Shown here piece by piece: positions 1-6,223 of a DNA stretch of 16,664 nt. Source of the DNA: JACJYC01 sp964558465 (GTDB lineage: Bacteria > Bacteroidota > Bacteroidia > Chitinophagales > Saprospiraceae); NCBI GenBank assembly GCA_964558465.1, contig CAZLEF010000116.1, positions 1-16,664 of the forward strand, in the 5' to 3' direction. The notes under the pieces were generated by a model. That model ran no database searches. It worked only from the letters and a program-made list of their open reading frames with translations, and was not told where the DNA came from. The translations under genes and the position numbers were made by a program. Each line of letters begins with the position of its first letter. Positions within the stretch are counted from its first letter, which is position 1.

Positions 1-55
1 GGATTGTTTGGATTGTTTGGATTGTTTGGATTGTTTGGATTGTTTGGATTGTTTG
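1..55. repeat. 9-bp tandem array GGATTGTTT
   Basis: Six perfect copies of GGATTGTTT, cut by the left edge of the window. Read on the minus strand the unit is AAACAATCC, the same CAATC-core 9-mer family seen at 6027-6219, 16080-16120 and 16474-16664. The frame stays open through it (LDC repeats), but I treat that as a by-product of the 9-bp period and not as coding. Confidence 0.97.
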
Positions 56-190
56 CGCCAAAGGCGTCCCTTCGGGAGATTGTTTGGCCATAGGACTCCT
101 TTGGAGGATTTTTTGGCCGGAGGTCCGAAGGCCCCTATGGAGACTCCTTGGAGAAGTTTTACTCGCCTGGGCCCCGTAAGCATGGAGAGC
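56..190. repeat. block of GC-rich mini-hairpins next to the array
   Basis: A run of very short inverted repeats: CGCC-AAA-GGCG, TCCC-TTC-GGGA, CTCC-TTT-GGAG and CTCC-TT-GGAG. Positions 88-110 (CCATAGGACTCC followed by TTTGGAGGATT, 23 bp) occur identically at 6045-6067, also against a 9-bp array. Function unknown. From here to about 318 I see no gene. Confidence 0.75.
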
Positions 191-237
191 GCCGGACGGG
201 ACTTGGGGCTGTTGTTTGTTGGGGTAACGACTGCACA

Positions 238-277
238 AAACCACCCCAAACCATCCCAAACCACTCCAAACCACACC
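238..277. repeat. 10-bp degenerate tandem repeat AAACCANNCC
   Basis: Four successive 10-bp units (AAACCACCCC, AAACCATCCC, AAACCACTCC, AAACCACACC) in the non-coding stretch before the first promoter. Only the inner positions vary. Function unknown. Confidence 0.9.
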
Positions 278-318
278 CCCTACCAACTTCTTAGTATTCC
301 CCCTCCTCAAATCTGTAC

Positions 319-349
319 ATTGCCACCTATTTCCTTTTTCTTAAATTTG
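319..349 (+). promoter_or_regulatory. Bacteroidota-type promoter for the 452-3700 gene set
   Basis: ATTG at 319-322, a 19-bp spacer, and TAAATTTG at 342-349 match the Bacteroidota housekeeping pattern TTTG / TAnnTTTG. A start near 355 would give a leader of about 97 nt carrying the hairpin at 401-416 and the 7-bp array at 421-448. It probably drives the small protein, the histidine kinase and the response regulator together. Confidence 0.6.
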
Positions 350-400
350 TGTTCTATATTCAATCAGAATACTTTACTTTTAGAGGATCAAATCTTTAAC

Positions 401-416
401 CCACGCCTGTGCGTGG
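401..416 (+). promoter_or_regulatory. leader hairpin CCACGC-CTGT-GCGTGG
   Basis: A perfect 6-bp GC-rich stem with a 4-nt loop, 35 nt before the start codon at 452. The same arms with a different middle (CGCG) lie at 5146-5161, 27 nt before the start at 5189. It may affect translation of the leader; that role is inference. Confidence 0.6.
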
Positions 417-420
417 CAGG

Positions 421-448
421 CCTTTATCCTTTAACCTTTAACCTTGTC
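421..448 (+). repeat. 7-bp array CCTTTAA ending 3 nt before a start codon
   Basis: Units CCTTTAT, CCTTTAA, CCTTTAA and CCTTGTC in a row, then CTC and the ATG at 452. The inverse complement of the same unit family occurs at 9872-9906. The leader contains almost no G and should be unstructured; there is no Shine-Dalgarno-like sequence. Confidence 0.9.
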
Positions 449-451
449 CTC

Positions 452-871
452 ATGAAATTCTACAAACCTCAGGTCGAACTTGCAAAAATTGTCGACCCGA
501 CTTTGCCCACGGAATACGTTTTGCACTCCGTTATTTTTTGCCGGTACACCAACTTCAAAGCCAACGGATACGAGGTGGACCTCAGCGACCTCCAGGACGA
601 AAGCCTGGTGACGGTAACCCTGAAACTGGACCAGGACCCCAACCTGCCTGAGTTTGAGTACATCACGCCGGTGACGCACACCATCAACCTGGGGGCCGTC
701 AATTTCCCCGAGGGCGACGGCTGGATCGAGATCGACGTGGAAGGCGCGGTTATCGAAGAAGCCGGCCGGGCCGAAACGCCGGTGAAAAAAAGCACCAAAC
801 CCGGCACAAAAGCCACCGTGAGCACGGCGGATGCAGATACCAAAACCCGACCGGGGGATCAGTTGAACTGA
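452..871 (+). CDS. hypothetical protein, 139 aa
   Basis: I do not recognise this family. The frame is open upstream to the window edge, but that part translates the tandem arrays and hairpins, so I start at ATG 452 (MKFYKPQVELAKIVDP), directly after the 7-bp array. There is no signal peptide or membrane segment. Residues 1-105 look like a compact, acidic, beta-rich domain (VTVTLKLDQDP, GDGWIEIDVEG). The last 35 residues are rich in Lys, Thr and Ala and probably disordered. It lies 40 bp before a TPR histidine kinase on the same strand and likely shares its promoter, so a role connected with that signalling unit is possible but unproven. Codon use resembles the neighbouring genes. Confidence 0.75.
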   Translation: MKFYKPQVELAKIVDPTLPTEYVLHSVIFCRYTNFKANGYEVDLSDLQDESLVTVTLKLDQDPNLPEFEYITPVTHTINLGAVNFPEGDGWIEIDVEGAVIEEAGRAETPVKKSTKPGTKATVSTADADTKTRPGDQLN

Positions 872-911
872 CGGTCCTCCGGCATCGGACCGTTTCCCAA
901 AACCCAGTGAC

Positions 912-3020
912 ATGAAACGAATTTTACTTCAAACGGCCATCCTGCTTTGTGTTGCCCGAACGGGTTTGTACGCCCAGTACGAACGGCTGACCCCGGCCGA
1001 CCAACAGGCGCTGAAGGCCATCGACGACGACCGGCAAAAAGTGAACACCCTGATCGACTGGTGTTACGACCGCCCAACCAATCCGCCGGGTTATCAGCAG
1101 GTCATCGGCAATACCGCCCTTGAAATGGCCAGGCGTATCCGTTACGACCTGGGCGAAAGCGACGCGTTGAACGTCCTGGGGCATAACGCCAAAGATGAAG
1201 GCCGTTATCCGGAAGCCGAAGGGTTTTACCGCGAAAGCCTCCGGATCCGGGAATCCCTCGGTGATCCGGCGCTGATTGCCAGCAGTTACAATAACATCGG
1301 GAATATCCTCAAGGACCAAAGCCTTTACGAATCCGCGGTCCAGGCGTTCGAACGCGGCCTGGAGGCGATCAAAGACCTGAATTCAGCCGGGTTAAAAGGT
1401 ATTTTATACAACGGCCTCGGTATTTCCCAGCGTTACCTCAGCCGGTACGCCGATGCCCTGGAAAGTTTTAACCGGAGCCTCCGCTTCTCTGAAATTTCGG
1501 GCGACAATTCCACCGCAACCAAAACAAAACTGAACCTTGTCGCCCTGCTCCAGGACAACCTCGAACAGTACTCGCGCGCGGAAAAAATCCTGAAAGACAG
1601 CCTGGCATTGCCCGAAAATCCGGCCCCTTCGGAAGATTTGGCGATCTGCTATATTTTGCGGTCCAATAATTTCTTTTACCAGGAAAATCCGGACAGCGCC
1701 TTGCACTACCTCGAAAAGGCGCAGGAATTCGAAGCTTTCCTGTCGAAAAGCAAACGGGCGCTGCTGTCCAAAAACGAAGGCAGGTTTTACCTCGCCAAAG
1801 GCGAATACGGCCGCGCACTCGGATTGTTCGAACGCAGCCTGTCCGTTCTGGATTCCATCGGCGATAAAAGGGAAGCCGCAGCCGTGCTTTTTTTGATGGG
1901 CAACCTGCATTCCGAACAGGCGGATTTTGAAGCGGCAATCCCATTTTATGAAAAGGCCCTCGCCCGCTTCGACCGGTTCAGCGACCCGCTGTTGAAAAGC
2001 CGCGTTTTGTATTTCATTTCCGAGGCCTGCGAAAAATCGGGCCGGTTCCGCCAGGCCACTGAATACCAGAACCGTTATATCGAATACAACGACAGCCTGA
2101 GCGCCGGCATCCGGGAAGGCATGGACCTGCAACTGCAACTCGGCGAAGAACAAAAAATGGTGGTGATGAGCAAACTGGAAACCACCCGGGTGAGGATGAA
2201 AGCCCTGTGGACTTATGGCATCATCGCTTTCATTGTGATGTGGTTGCTCCTGGGATTGGCCGTCATGTGGTCTTACCTCAACCGCCAGAAACGCAGGATC
2301 GCCGAACAAGACGCGCTGGCCGTCCGCCAGGACGCGCTCCAAAAGATCCGGATCAAGGAAATGGAAGCCAATCAGATGCGGTTGGAAAGTGAGGAAGCCA
2401 CCCGCAACCGGATCGGGAAGGAACTGCACGACGGTCTGGGCAGCATGCTCTCCACGGTCAAATTGTATTTTTCCAGCGTGGACGCCAAACTCGAACACGT
2501 CCAGGGAGAAAGCCGGCAACAATACCTGAAAGCCAATCAACTGCTGGATGAGGCCTGCGCCCAGGTGCGCTCGATTTCCCACGAAATGATGTCGGCCATG
2601 TTGGTCCAGTTCGGCCTCAAAGCCCAGTTGGAATCCCTTGCCGAAGCCATTCGCGATTCCGGGCAACTCAAGGTGGAACTCGCCACCCACGGCCTCAAAG
2701 ACCGGCTTGCCACCCGCCAGGAATTCAATATTTACCGGATCGTACAGGAATTGGTGAACAACGTGATCAAACACGCCGGCGCCACCCGGGTCAGCATCCA
2801 GGTCAACCGTTTCGATAAAATGATCAATGTGATGGTGGAAGACAACGGCATGGGATTTGACCCGGAGGAAGCCCGGATAAAAGGCGGCATGGGCCTGAAA
2901 AATCTGGAGTCGCGGGTGCACGAACTCGACGGAACCATCCATTTTGACTCCAAGGTTGAGAAAGGTACAACGGTTGCCATTGATATTCCGGTTAGAGAGG
3001 GTGAGAGGGTGAGAGGGTGA
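912..3020 (+). CDS. TPR-containing sensor histidine kinase (HisKA_3 type)
   Basis: A membrane sensor kinase that should autophosphorylate on His and pass the phosphate to the regulator encoded just downstream. Residues 1-22 form a signal peptide (LLQTAILLC ... GLYAQ). About 80-390 hold TPR repeats (GRYPEAEGFYRESL, SLYESAVQAFERGL, GEYGRALGLFERSL, ADFEAAIPFYEKAL), presumably periplasmic. A membrane helix spans about 434-456, followed by a charged coiled coil. The phosphoacceptor is H506 in ELHDGLG. The HATPase domain has its N box at E613-N617 (ELVNN), DNGMG at 644-648 and GGMGL at 658-662. This is the usual layout of NarL-partner kinases in Bacteroidota; the signal is unknown. The last codons and the stop lie inside an 8-bp tandem array (2995-3026), which makes the C-terminus VREGERVRG sensitive to repeat number. 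Confidence 0.95.
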   Translation: MKRILLQTAILLCVARTGLYAQYERLTPADQQALKAIDDDRQKVNTLIDWCYDRPTNPPGYQQVIGNTALEMARRIRYDLGESDALNVLGHNAKDEGRYPEAEGFYRESLRIRESLGDPALIASSYNNIGNILKDQSLYESAVQAFERGLEAIKDLNSAGLKGILYNGLGISQRYLSRYADALESFNRSLRFSEISGDNSTATKTKLNLVALLQDNLEQYSRAEKILKDSLALPENPAPSEDLAICYILRSNNFFYQENPDSALHYLEKAQEFEAFLSKSKRALLSKNEGRFYLAKGEYGRALGLFERSLSVLDSIGDKREAAAVLFLMGNLHSEQADFEAAIPFYEKALARFDRFSDPLLKSRVLYFISEACEKSGRFRQATEYQNRYIEYNDSLSAGIREGMDLQLQLGEEQKMVVMSKLETTRVRMKALWTYGIIAFIVMWLLLGLAVMWSYLNRQKRRIAEQDALAVRQDALQKIRIKEMEANQMRLESEEATRNRIGKELHDGLGSMLSTVKLYFSSVDAKLEHVQGESRQQYLKANQLLDEACAQVRSISHEMMSAMLVQFGLKAQLESLAEAIRDSGQLKVELATHGLKDRLATRQEFNIYRIVQELVNNVIKHAGATRVSIQVNRFDKMINVMVEDNGMGFDPEEARIKGGMGLKNLESRVHELDGTIHFDSKVEKGTTVAIDIPVREGERVRG

Positions 3021-3026
3021 GAGGGT
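2995..3026 (+). repeat. 8-bp array GAGAGGGT across the kinase stop codon
   Basis: Four perfect units of GAGAGGGT. The kinase stop TGA (3018-3020) is formed by the repeat itself and the array continues into the leader of the response regulator, ending 32 nt before its ATG. As 8 is not a multiple of 3, adding or losing a unit changes the reading frame of the kinase tail. Confidence 0.95.
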
Positions 3027-3058
3027 ACCGAATAAAAAAATGATTTAAATTTTTGATA

Positions 3059-3700
3059 ATGGAAAAAATCAAAATATTAGTGGCCGACGATCACCAGATC
3101 GTTCTGGACGGCATTCAGGCCTTCCTCGAAAAAGAAAAAGAGATCGAAGTAGTGGCCCATGCAAAAAACGGGGAAGAAGTACTCGAATATTTAAAAGATC
3201 ATAAAGTGGACATCGCTGTGCTCGACCTCCGGATGCCCAAAAAAGACGGGCTGGAAACCGCCAGATATATCCTGAAAAACCACCCGGCCACCAAAGTCAT
3301 CCTGCTGACCATGCACGGAGAGGGAGACTTTATTTTTCAGGCACTAAAAATGGGCATCCACGGGTTTGTATTAAAAGATAAAAGCAAGGAAACCCTGGTC
3401 GGCGCCATCCACGGGGTTTACAGAGGTTCCAGTTTTTACTCTCCCGACCTCTACGAAAGGCTGAAAGATAAAAAGGCCCTTGAAGACGATCCGGAAGAGG
3501 AGGTTCACCTCACCGACCGGGAAAAAGAAGTATTGGGTCTGACCGGAGAAGCCCTGTCGGCCAAAGAGATCGCTGCCAAACTCGACATATCCGAGACCAC
3601 CGTCAATACGCATTGGCGCAACCTGCGGGAAAAACTGCAATTGCCCAGCGTCCAGGCTTTGGTGCGGTACGCCATACAACAGGGGTATACGAAGGGGTAG
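3059..3700 (+). CDS. response regulator, NarL/FixJ (REC + LuxR HTH)
   Basis: A cytoplasmic DNA-binding regulator of 213 aa, the expected partner of the kinase ending at 3020. The receiver domain (about 3-120) has the acidic pair D10-D11, phosphoacceptor D56 (AVLDLRMP), T84 (LLTMH) and K106 (VLKDK). A LuxR-type helix-turn-helix follows at about 148-208 (LTDREKEVLGL ... SAKEIAAKLDISETTVNTH). An upstream TTG at 3053 would add two residues; ATG 3059 is preferred because it gives the standard N-terminus MEKIKILVADDH. The 38-nt gap to the kinase and the shared strand indicate an operon. No terminator is visible right after the stop. Its target genes cannot be read from the sequence. Confidence 0.96.
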   Translation: MEKIKILVADDHQIVLDGIQAFLEKEKEIEVVAHAKNGEEVLEYLKDHKVDIAVLDLRMPKKDGLETARYILKNHPATKVILLTMHGEGDFIFQALKMGIHGFVLKDKSKETLVGAIHGVYRGSSFYSPDLYERLKDKKALEDDPEEEVHLTDREKEVLGLTGEALSAKEIAAKLDISETTVNTHWRNLREKLQLPSVQALVRYAIQQGYTKG

Positions 3701-3830
3701 AAAATTGAATCAAAAAACGAGTGGCAAGCCGAAAGTGAGGTTGTGCTTCATTTTATCTGAGTTATTGTAAAGGTAAAAAATTTATTGCCCTCAAGGCTCT
3801 TATACAACTCCGTCAGCCTACCTCCTACCT

Positions 3831-3841
3831 AAAAGTAAGTA
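3831..3841 (+). promoter_or_regulatory. AAAAGTAAGTA motif beside CGCCTTC
   Basis: The 11-mer AAAAGTAAGTA recurs at 11589-11599. Here it is followed by CGCCTTC (3844-3850), 37 bp before a TAnnTTTG box. At the second site, read on the minus strand, CGCCTTC is followed by the inverse TACTTACTTTT, 39 bp including that motif before a TAnnTTTG box. The two sites look like opposite halves of one symmetric upstream element. Confidence 0.35.
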
Positions 3842-3864
3842 CTCGCCTTCCATAAATCTGTGCA

Positions 3865-3895
3865 TTTCCAGAACCTTCCAACTCCCCTATCTTTG
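3865..3895 (+). promoter_or_regulatory. candidate promoter of the intergenic RNA
   Basis: TATCTTTG at 3888-3895 fits TAnnTTTG exactly. TTTC at 3865-3868 is a 3-of-4 match to TTTG with a 19-bp spacer. No start codon with a meaningful frame follows, so it may drive a non-coding transcript that ends at the hairpin at 4048. Confidence 0.45.
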
Positions 3896-3900
3896 TCTTG

Positions 3901-4087
3901 TCAAACGGTTGAAAATTAAACGCCACCCAAAAACCTGTATAACCCCAAAAAATCGAAACCAAACCCAAAACCGTTTGTCAGTGTAAACTTTCCCAAAATA
4001 AAACCCTTCAGCAAGCTGAACACAGTCCCAGTGAACCCCCGGATGTACGACCTGATCGTTTTTAACGGTCAGGTCGATGCTTTTTTT
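3901..4087 (+). ncRNA. candidate small RNA, about 187 nt
   Basis: Located in the 488-bp gene-free stretch 3701-4188. It starts just after a TAnnTTTG box and ends at a hairpin with a T run. Inside, CAAACGGTT (3902-3910) can pair with AACCGTTTG (3969-3977), and TTCAG-CAAG-CTGAA (about 4007-4020) forms a second hairpin. No open frame of note is present. It matches no RNA family I know. Promoter, pairing and terminator together support it, but each signal is short. Confidence 0.35.
4048..4087 (+). terminator. hairpin terminator
   Basis: A 13-bp stem (CGACCTGATCGTT with AACGGTCAGGTCG, one G-T pair) and a TTT loop at 4048-4076 is followed by seven T at 4081-4087. The inner part ATCGTT-NNN-AACG is shared with the palindromes at 5088-5136 and 10346-10384. 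The T run also makes up most of the -33 box of the next promoter. Confidence 0.65.
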
Positions 4088-4116
4088 GCAAATTCAATAA
4101 ATCTCCGTTATTTTTG
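4085..4116 (+). promoter_or_regulatory. Bacteroidota-type promoter for 4189-5088
   Basis: TTTG at 4085-4088, a 20-bp spacer and TATTTTTG at 4109-4116 match both boxes of the Bacteroidota consensus exactly. Transcription should start near 4121, giving a leader of about 68 nt, AT-rich and without a Shine-Dalgarno sequence. Confidence 0.75.
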
Positions 4117-4188
4117 TAAAAATTAAACCTTGCAGGTAACCATTTAAAAAATCGCCTGCATTAAACGATAACCCAATTGGCCTGACCA

Positions 4189-5088
4189 ATGAGCCGTTTA
4201 CTGACCCCCATCCTCCTGTTTGTTTCGGGCGCCTTGTACGCGTCGTCCGGCTTTTTGTATATTTCTCCTTCCCAGGATTCCCTCGTTTACGGTTTTGGCG
4301 TTCGGTTCAAAGTTGCGCTCGGCAGCAAACGCGCTTCGCATTACGAGGTCAGCGTTTCAGCCGGCGCGGGCAAAATGATGTACGAACATCTGCTGGCCGG
4401 CTGCAACGTTACCCTCAACCTCTACCGGGGCGGGATCGGCGCCAGCCTGCTGCCCGGCAAAATGACCAGACACCAGTTGGACCTCGCCACCGGATTTTCG
4501 CTGAGTTTCGGCGAAGGGCGCTCCCAACACAGCCGGCCGCTCTACACCTGGAACCCGAACGGCGCACCCCATATGGCCAATCCGTTTCACCGATCCATCA
4601 CCCTGGCTACCAATTTTATCGCCAACAACCACCGCCGTAACCAGCAATTGGGCATGATCGGCCTTGCCATCGGCAATGTCCAACTCGGGTACTACAACGA
4701 CGGCCCGCCCTTCGATCTGTGGGGCGCCGGCGACGCCTTCGACCGCTGGTGGACCGGCGGCGGCTACCTGCATATCGGCCACGACGACAGCGAATGGCAG
4801 TTCATCTACAGCTTCGACAAATTCACCGGCTACCAGCGCGACGCCTACGAAATCGCCAATATCCTGCGACTCAATTACGTATCGTACAAAAACGTACCCG
4901 AATCGACCTACAACCGGGGCCGCAACCAGTTCGGCTTCCGCCATCGCTCCGGCATCGGTGTCAACCTCTCCTTTTTTGATACCTGGGATATCCAGGACTG
5001 GATACACCGGATGCTGCGCTATACCTACCACCCCTCGCTGTACCACCGGCAGGTGTTCCTTGGGTTGCAGTACGATAAACGGTCGTAG
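4189..5088 (+). CDS. secreted beta-rich protein, possible type-23 toxin-like family
   Basis: 299 aa starting at ATG 4189, with a likely signal peptide (MSRLLTPILLFVSGALYASS). The rest is rich in aromatic and glycine residues with alternating strands, as in outer-membrane barrel proteins. A central run (LGYYNDGPP, GAGDAFDRWWTGGG, FIYSFDKFTGYQ) resembles Bacteroidota proteins annotated 'polymorphic toxin type 23', a label I think often marks barrel-like proteins and not proven toxins. This assignment is from memory of the family pattern and is tentative. It has its own strong promoter and is followed by a lipoprotein gene 100 bp downstream, so the two could act together at the outer membrane. 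The TAG stop overlaps the start of a long palindrome (5088-5136). Confidence 0.6.
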   Translation: MSRLLTPILLFVSGALYASSGFLYISPSQDSLVYGFGVRFKVALGSKRASHYEVSVSAGAGKMMYEHLLAGCNVTLNLYRGGIGASLLPGKMTRHQLDLATGFSLSFGEGRSQHSRPLYTWNPNGAPHMANPFHRSITLATNFIANNHRRNQQLGMIGLAIGNVQLGYYNDGPPFDLWGAGDAFDRWWTGGGYLHIGHDDSEWQFIYSFDKFTGYQRDAYEIANILRLNYVSYKNVPESTYNRGRNQFGFRHRSGIGVNLSFFDTWDIQDWIHRMLRYTYHPSLYHRQVFLGLQYDKRS

Positions 5089-5136
5089 CGATCGTAGCGA
5101 TCCGATCGTTTTGAACGATCGGATCGCTACGATCGC
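5088..5136. terminator. 23-bp perfect palindrome at the stop codon
   Basis: A perfect 23-bp stem with a TTG loop. The G of the stop TAG (5086-5088) is the first stem base. Core: TAGCGATCCGATCGTT on the left arm and its complement on the right; the palindrome at 10346-10384 has TAGCGAACCGATCGTT with the matching compensatory change. No T run follows, so it is not a classical intrinsic terminator; mRNA 3'-end protection or a mobile palindromic element are alternatives. Confidence 0.7.
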
Positions 5137-5145
5137 CGAATCCTC

Positions 5146-5161
5146 CCACGCCGCGGCGTGG
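5146..5161. promoter_or_regulatory. 16-bp perfect palindrome CCACGCCGCGGCGTGG
   Basis: Self-complementary over all 16 bases and located 27 nt before the start codon of the lipoprotein gene. The arms CCACGC/GCGTGG are the same as in the leader hairpin at 401-416. It could be a leader hairpin or a dimer-binding site. Confidence 0.6.
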
Positions 5162-5188
5162 TCAAATCCTCAAATAAAAAACCACCCC

Positions 5189-6025
5189 ATGCCAAAATTA
5201 CCCCACTTCCTGTTCACCACCTTCCTGCTCCTCTCCCTCACCGGTTGCAGCGGCCGCAAATTCCTGATGAAAGGCGGCGATTTTTCGCTTTTCAGCAACG
5301 GCAACCACGCCCACACAGGCCGGATCCGGCAGTTGAACGAAGGGGTTTACGTGGCTAAAATCTGCCGGCTGGATACCATTGTGGACGGCGCCCGGCTCAA
5401 CCTCTGGCAATCCTGTCCGGATTCGGCCTTCACCAGCCGGTCGCTGGAAAAGACGCTGTTCCTGATCTTCCCGGACAACCACCGGGCGGTCTATTTCACC
5501 CGCACCCCGTTTTTTGCCAGCCAGGGCGCCCTGCTCAAAAGCGCCCAACCGGATTTTGAGTTGGATTTCACCCAGTCCAGAGACGGCCAAAAAAGCCGGT
5601 TGCAGGGTTATTACCGGATCAGGGAAAATCCTGCCGTCAACTGCAACGCCTGTTATGAAGTACACCTGGAACTGGAAGGCGGAGCAAGCAAAAAAAGCAG
5701 ACTTGGCGGGTTTCGCAAGCATTTGGTAACTTTCAACCTGCAATTGAACGGAGAAAACCTGCGGTTGAATGAAATCGCTTATCCCGAGGAATCAGGGTTT
5801 TCCACCCAAACCAGCAACCAGCCGCCCCGGCCACTGGATGGGGTATTCCATACCAACCTTGAATTCCGCTTTTTTCCGGCAAAAAACATCCGGTACCGGC
5901 TCGGAGAGGAGTTTTTCACCCGCGTAGAGGTTGATTTGTCGGGTAAAAACCGGACGTATTGGCGGGGCGGAGCAAAGGTGCTGGTGGAGGATTTGAATGG
6001 GAAGGAGGGGATCAGGACGTGGTAA
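5189..6025 (+). CDS. lipoprotein of unknown function, 278 aa
   Basis: The start at ATG 5189 gives a clear lipoprotein signal: MPKLPHF, a hydrophobic stretch LFTTFLLLSLTGC and lipobox LTGC with the acylated Cys at residue 20; the open frame further upstream is a shadow of the previous gene. The mature protein has few hydrophobic runs, predicted beta strands, and cysteines in ICRLD, QSCPDS and NCNACYE that may form disulfides or bind metal. I do not recognise the family. It lies 100 bp after the secreted protein at 4189-5088, with two palindromes between them and no promoter I can see, so co-transcription is possible. A 9-bp array starts directly after its stop. Confidence 0.85.
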   Translation: MPKLPHFLFTTFLLLSLTGCSGRKFLMKGGDFSLFSNGNHAHTGRIRQLNEGVYVAKICRLDTIVDGARLNLWQSCPDSAFTSRSLEKTLFLIFPDNHRAVYFTRTPFFASQGALLKSAQPDFELDFTQSRDGQKSRLQGYYRIRENPAVNCNACYEVHLELEGGASKKSRLGGFRKHLVTFNLQLNGENLRLNEIAYPEESGFSTQTSNQPPRPLDGVFHTNLEFRFFPAKNIRYRLGEEFFTRVEVDLSGKNRTYWRGGAKVLVEDLNGKEGIRTW

Positions 6026-6026
6026 A

Positions 6027-6219
6027 ATTGGTTGGATTGGTTGTCCATAGGACTCCTTTGGAGGATTGATTCGAATGATTCGATTAGGTAACCAATCGAA
6101 CCAATCGAACCAATCGAATCAATCATATCAATCGTATCAATCATATCCCCGCCCGGTCCAAGGCCCGTGCGGGTAAAAATCGTATCAATCGTATCAATCG
6201 AACCAATCGAATCAATCAA
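6027..6219. repeat. 9-bp CAATC-core array leading to the CHAT start codon
   Basis: Minus-oriented units (ATTGGTTGG at 6027-6044), the 23-bp hairpin element shared with 88-110 (6045-6067), degenerate units, then plus-oriented AACCAATCG, AATCAATCA and TATCAATCG from 6090. A GC-rich insert (CCCGC ... GCGGG, about 6148-6173) interrupts it; the array resumes at 6183 and ends 5 nt before ATG 6224. Unit pattern NNNCAATCG with the first three bases variable. Confidence 0.95.
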
Positions 6220-6223
6220 TAAG

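Noticed and set aside
8..451. Open reading frame upstream of 452 giving a 287-aa protein starting MDCLDCLDC
   Set aside because: It translates the 9-bp array, hairpins and a promoter; composition is not protein-like and a better start exists at 452.
1404..2942. Minus-strand ORF of 512 aa opposite the histidine kinase
   Set aside because: Shadow of a gene with clear TPR, HisKA_3 and HATPase motifs; its own translation has no recognisable domain and a biased His/Phe/Gln composition.
4664..5188. Long open frame upstream of the lipoprotein start
   Set aside because: Alternate-frame reading of the 4189-5088 gene; the lipoprotein signal begins at 5189.
6167..6223. In-frame GTG extension of the CHAT protein
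   Set aside because: Encodes only the repeat array (IVSIVSI); ATG 6224 gives the family-like N-terminus.
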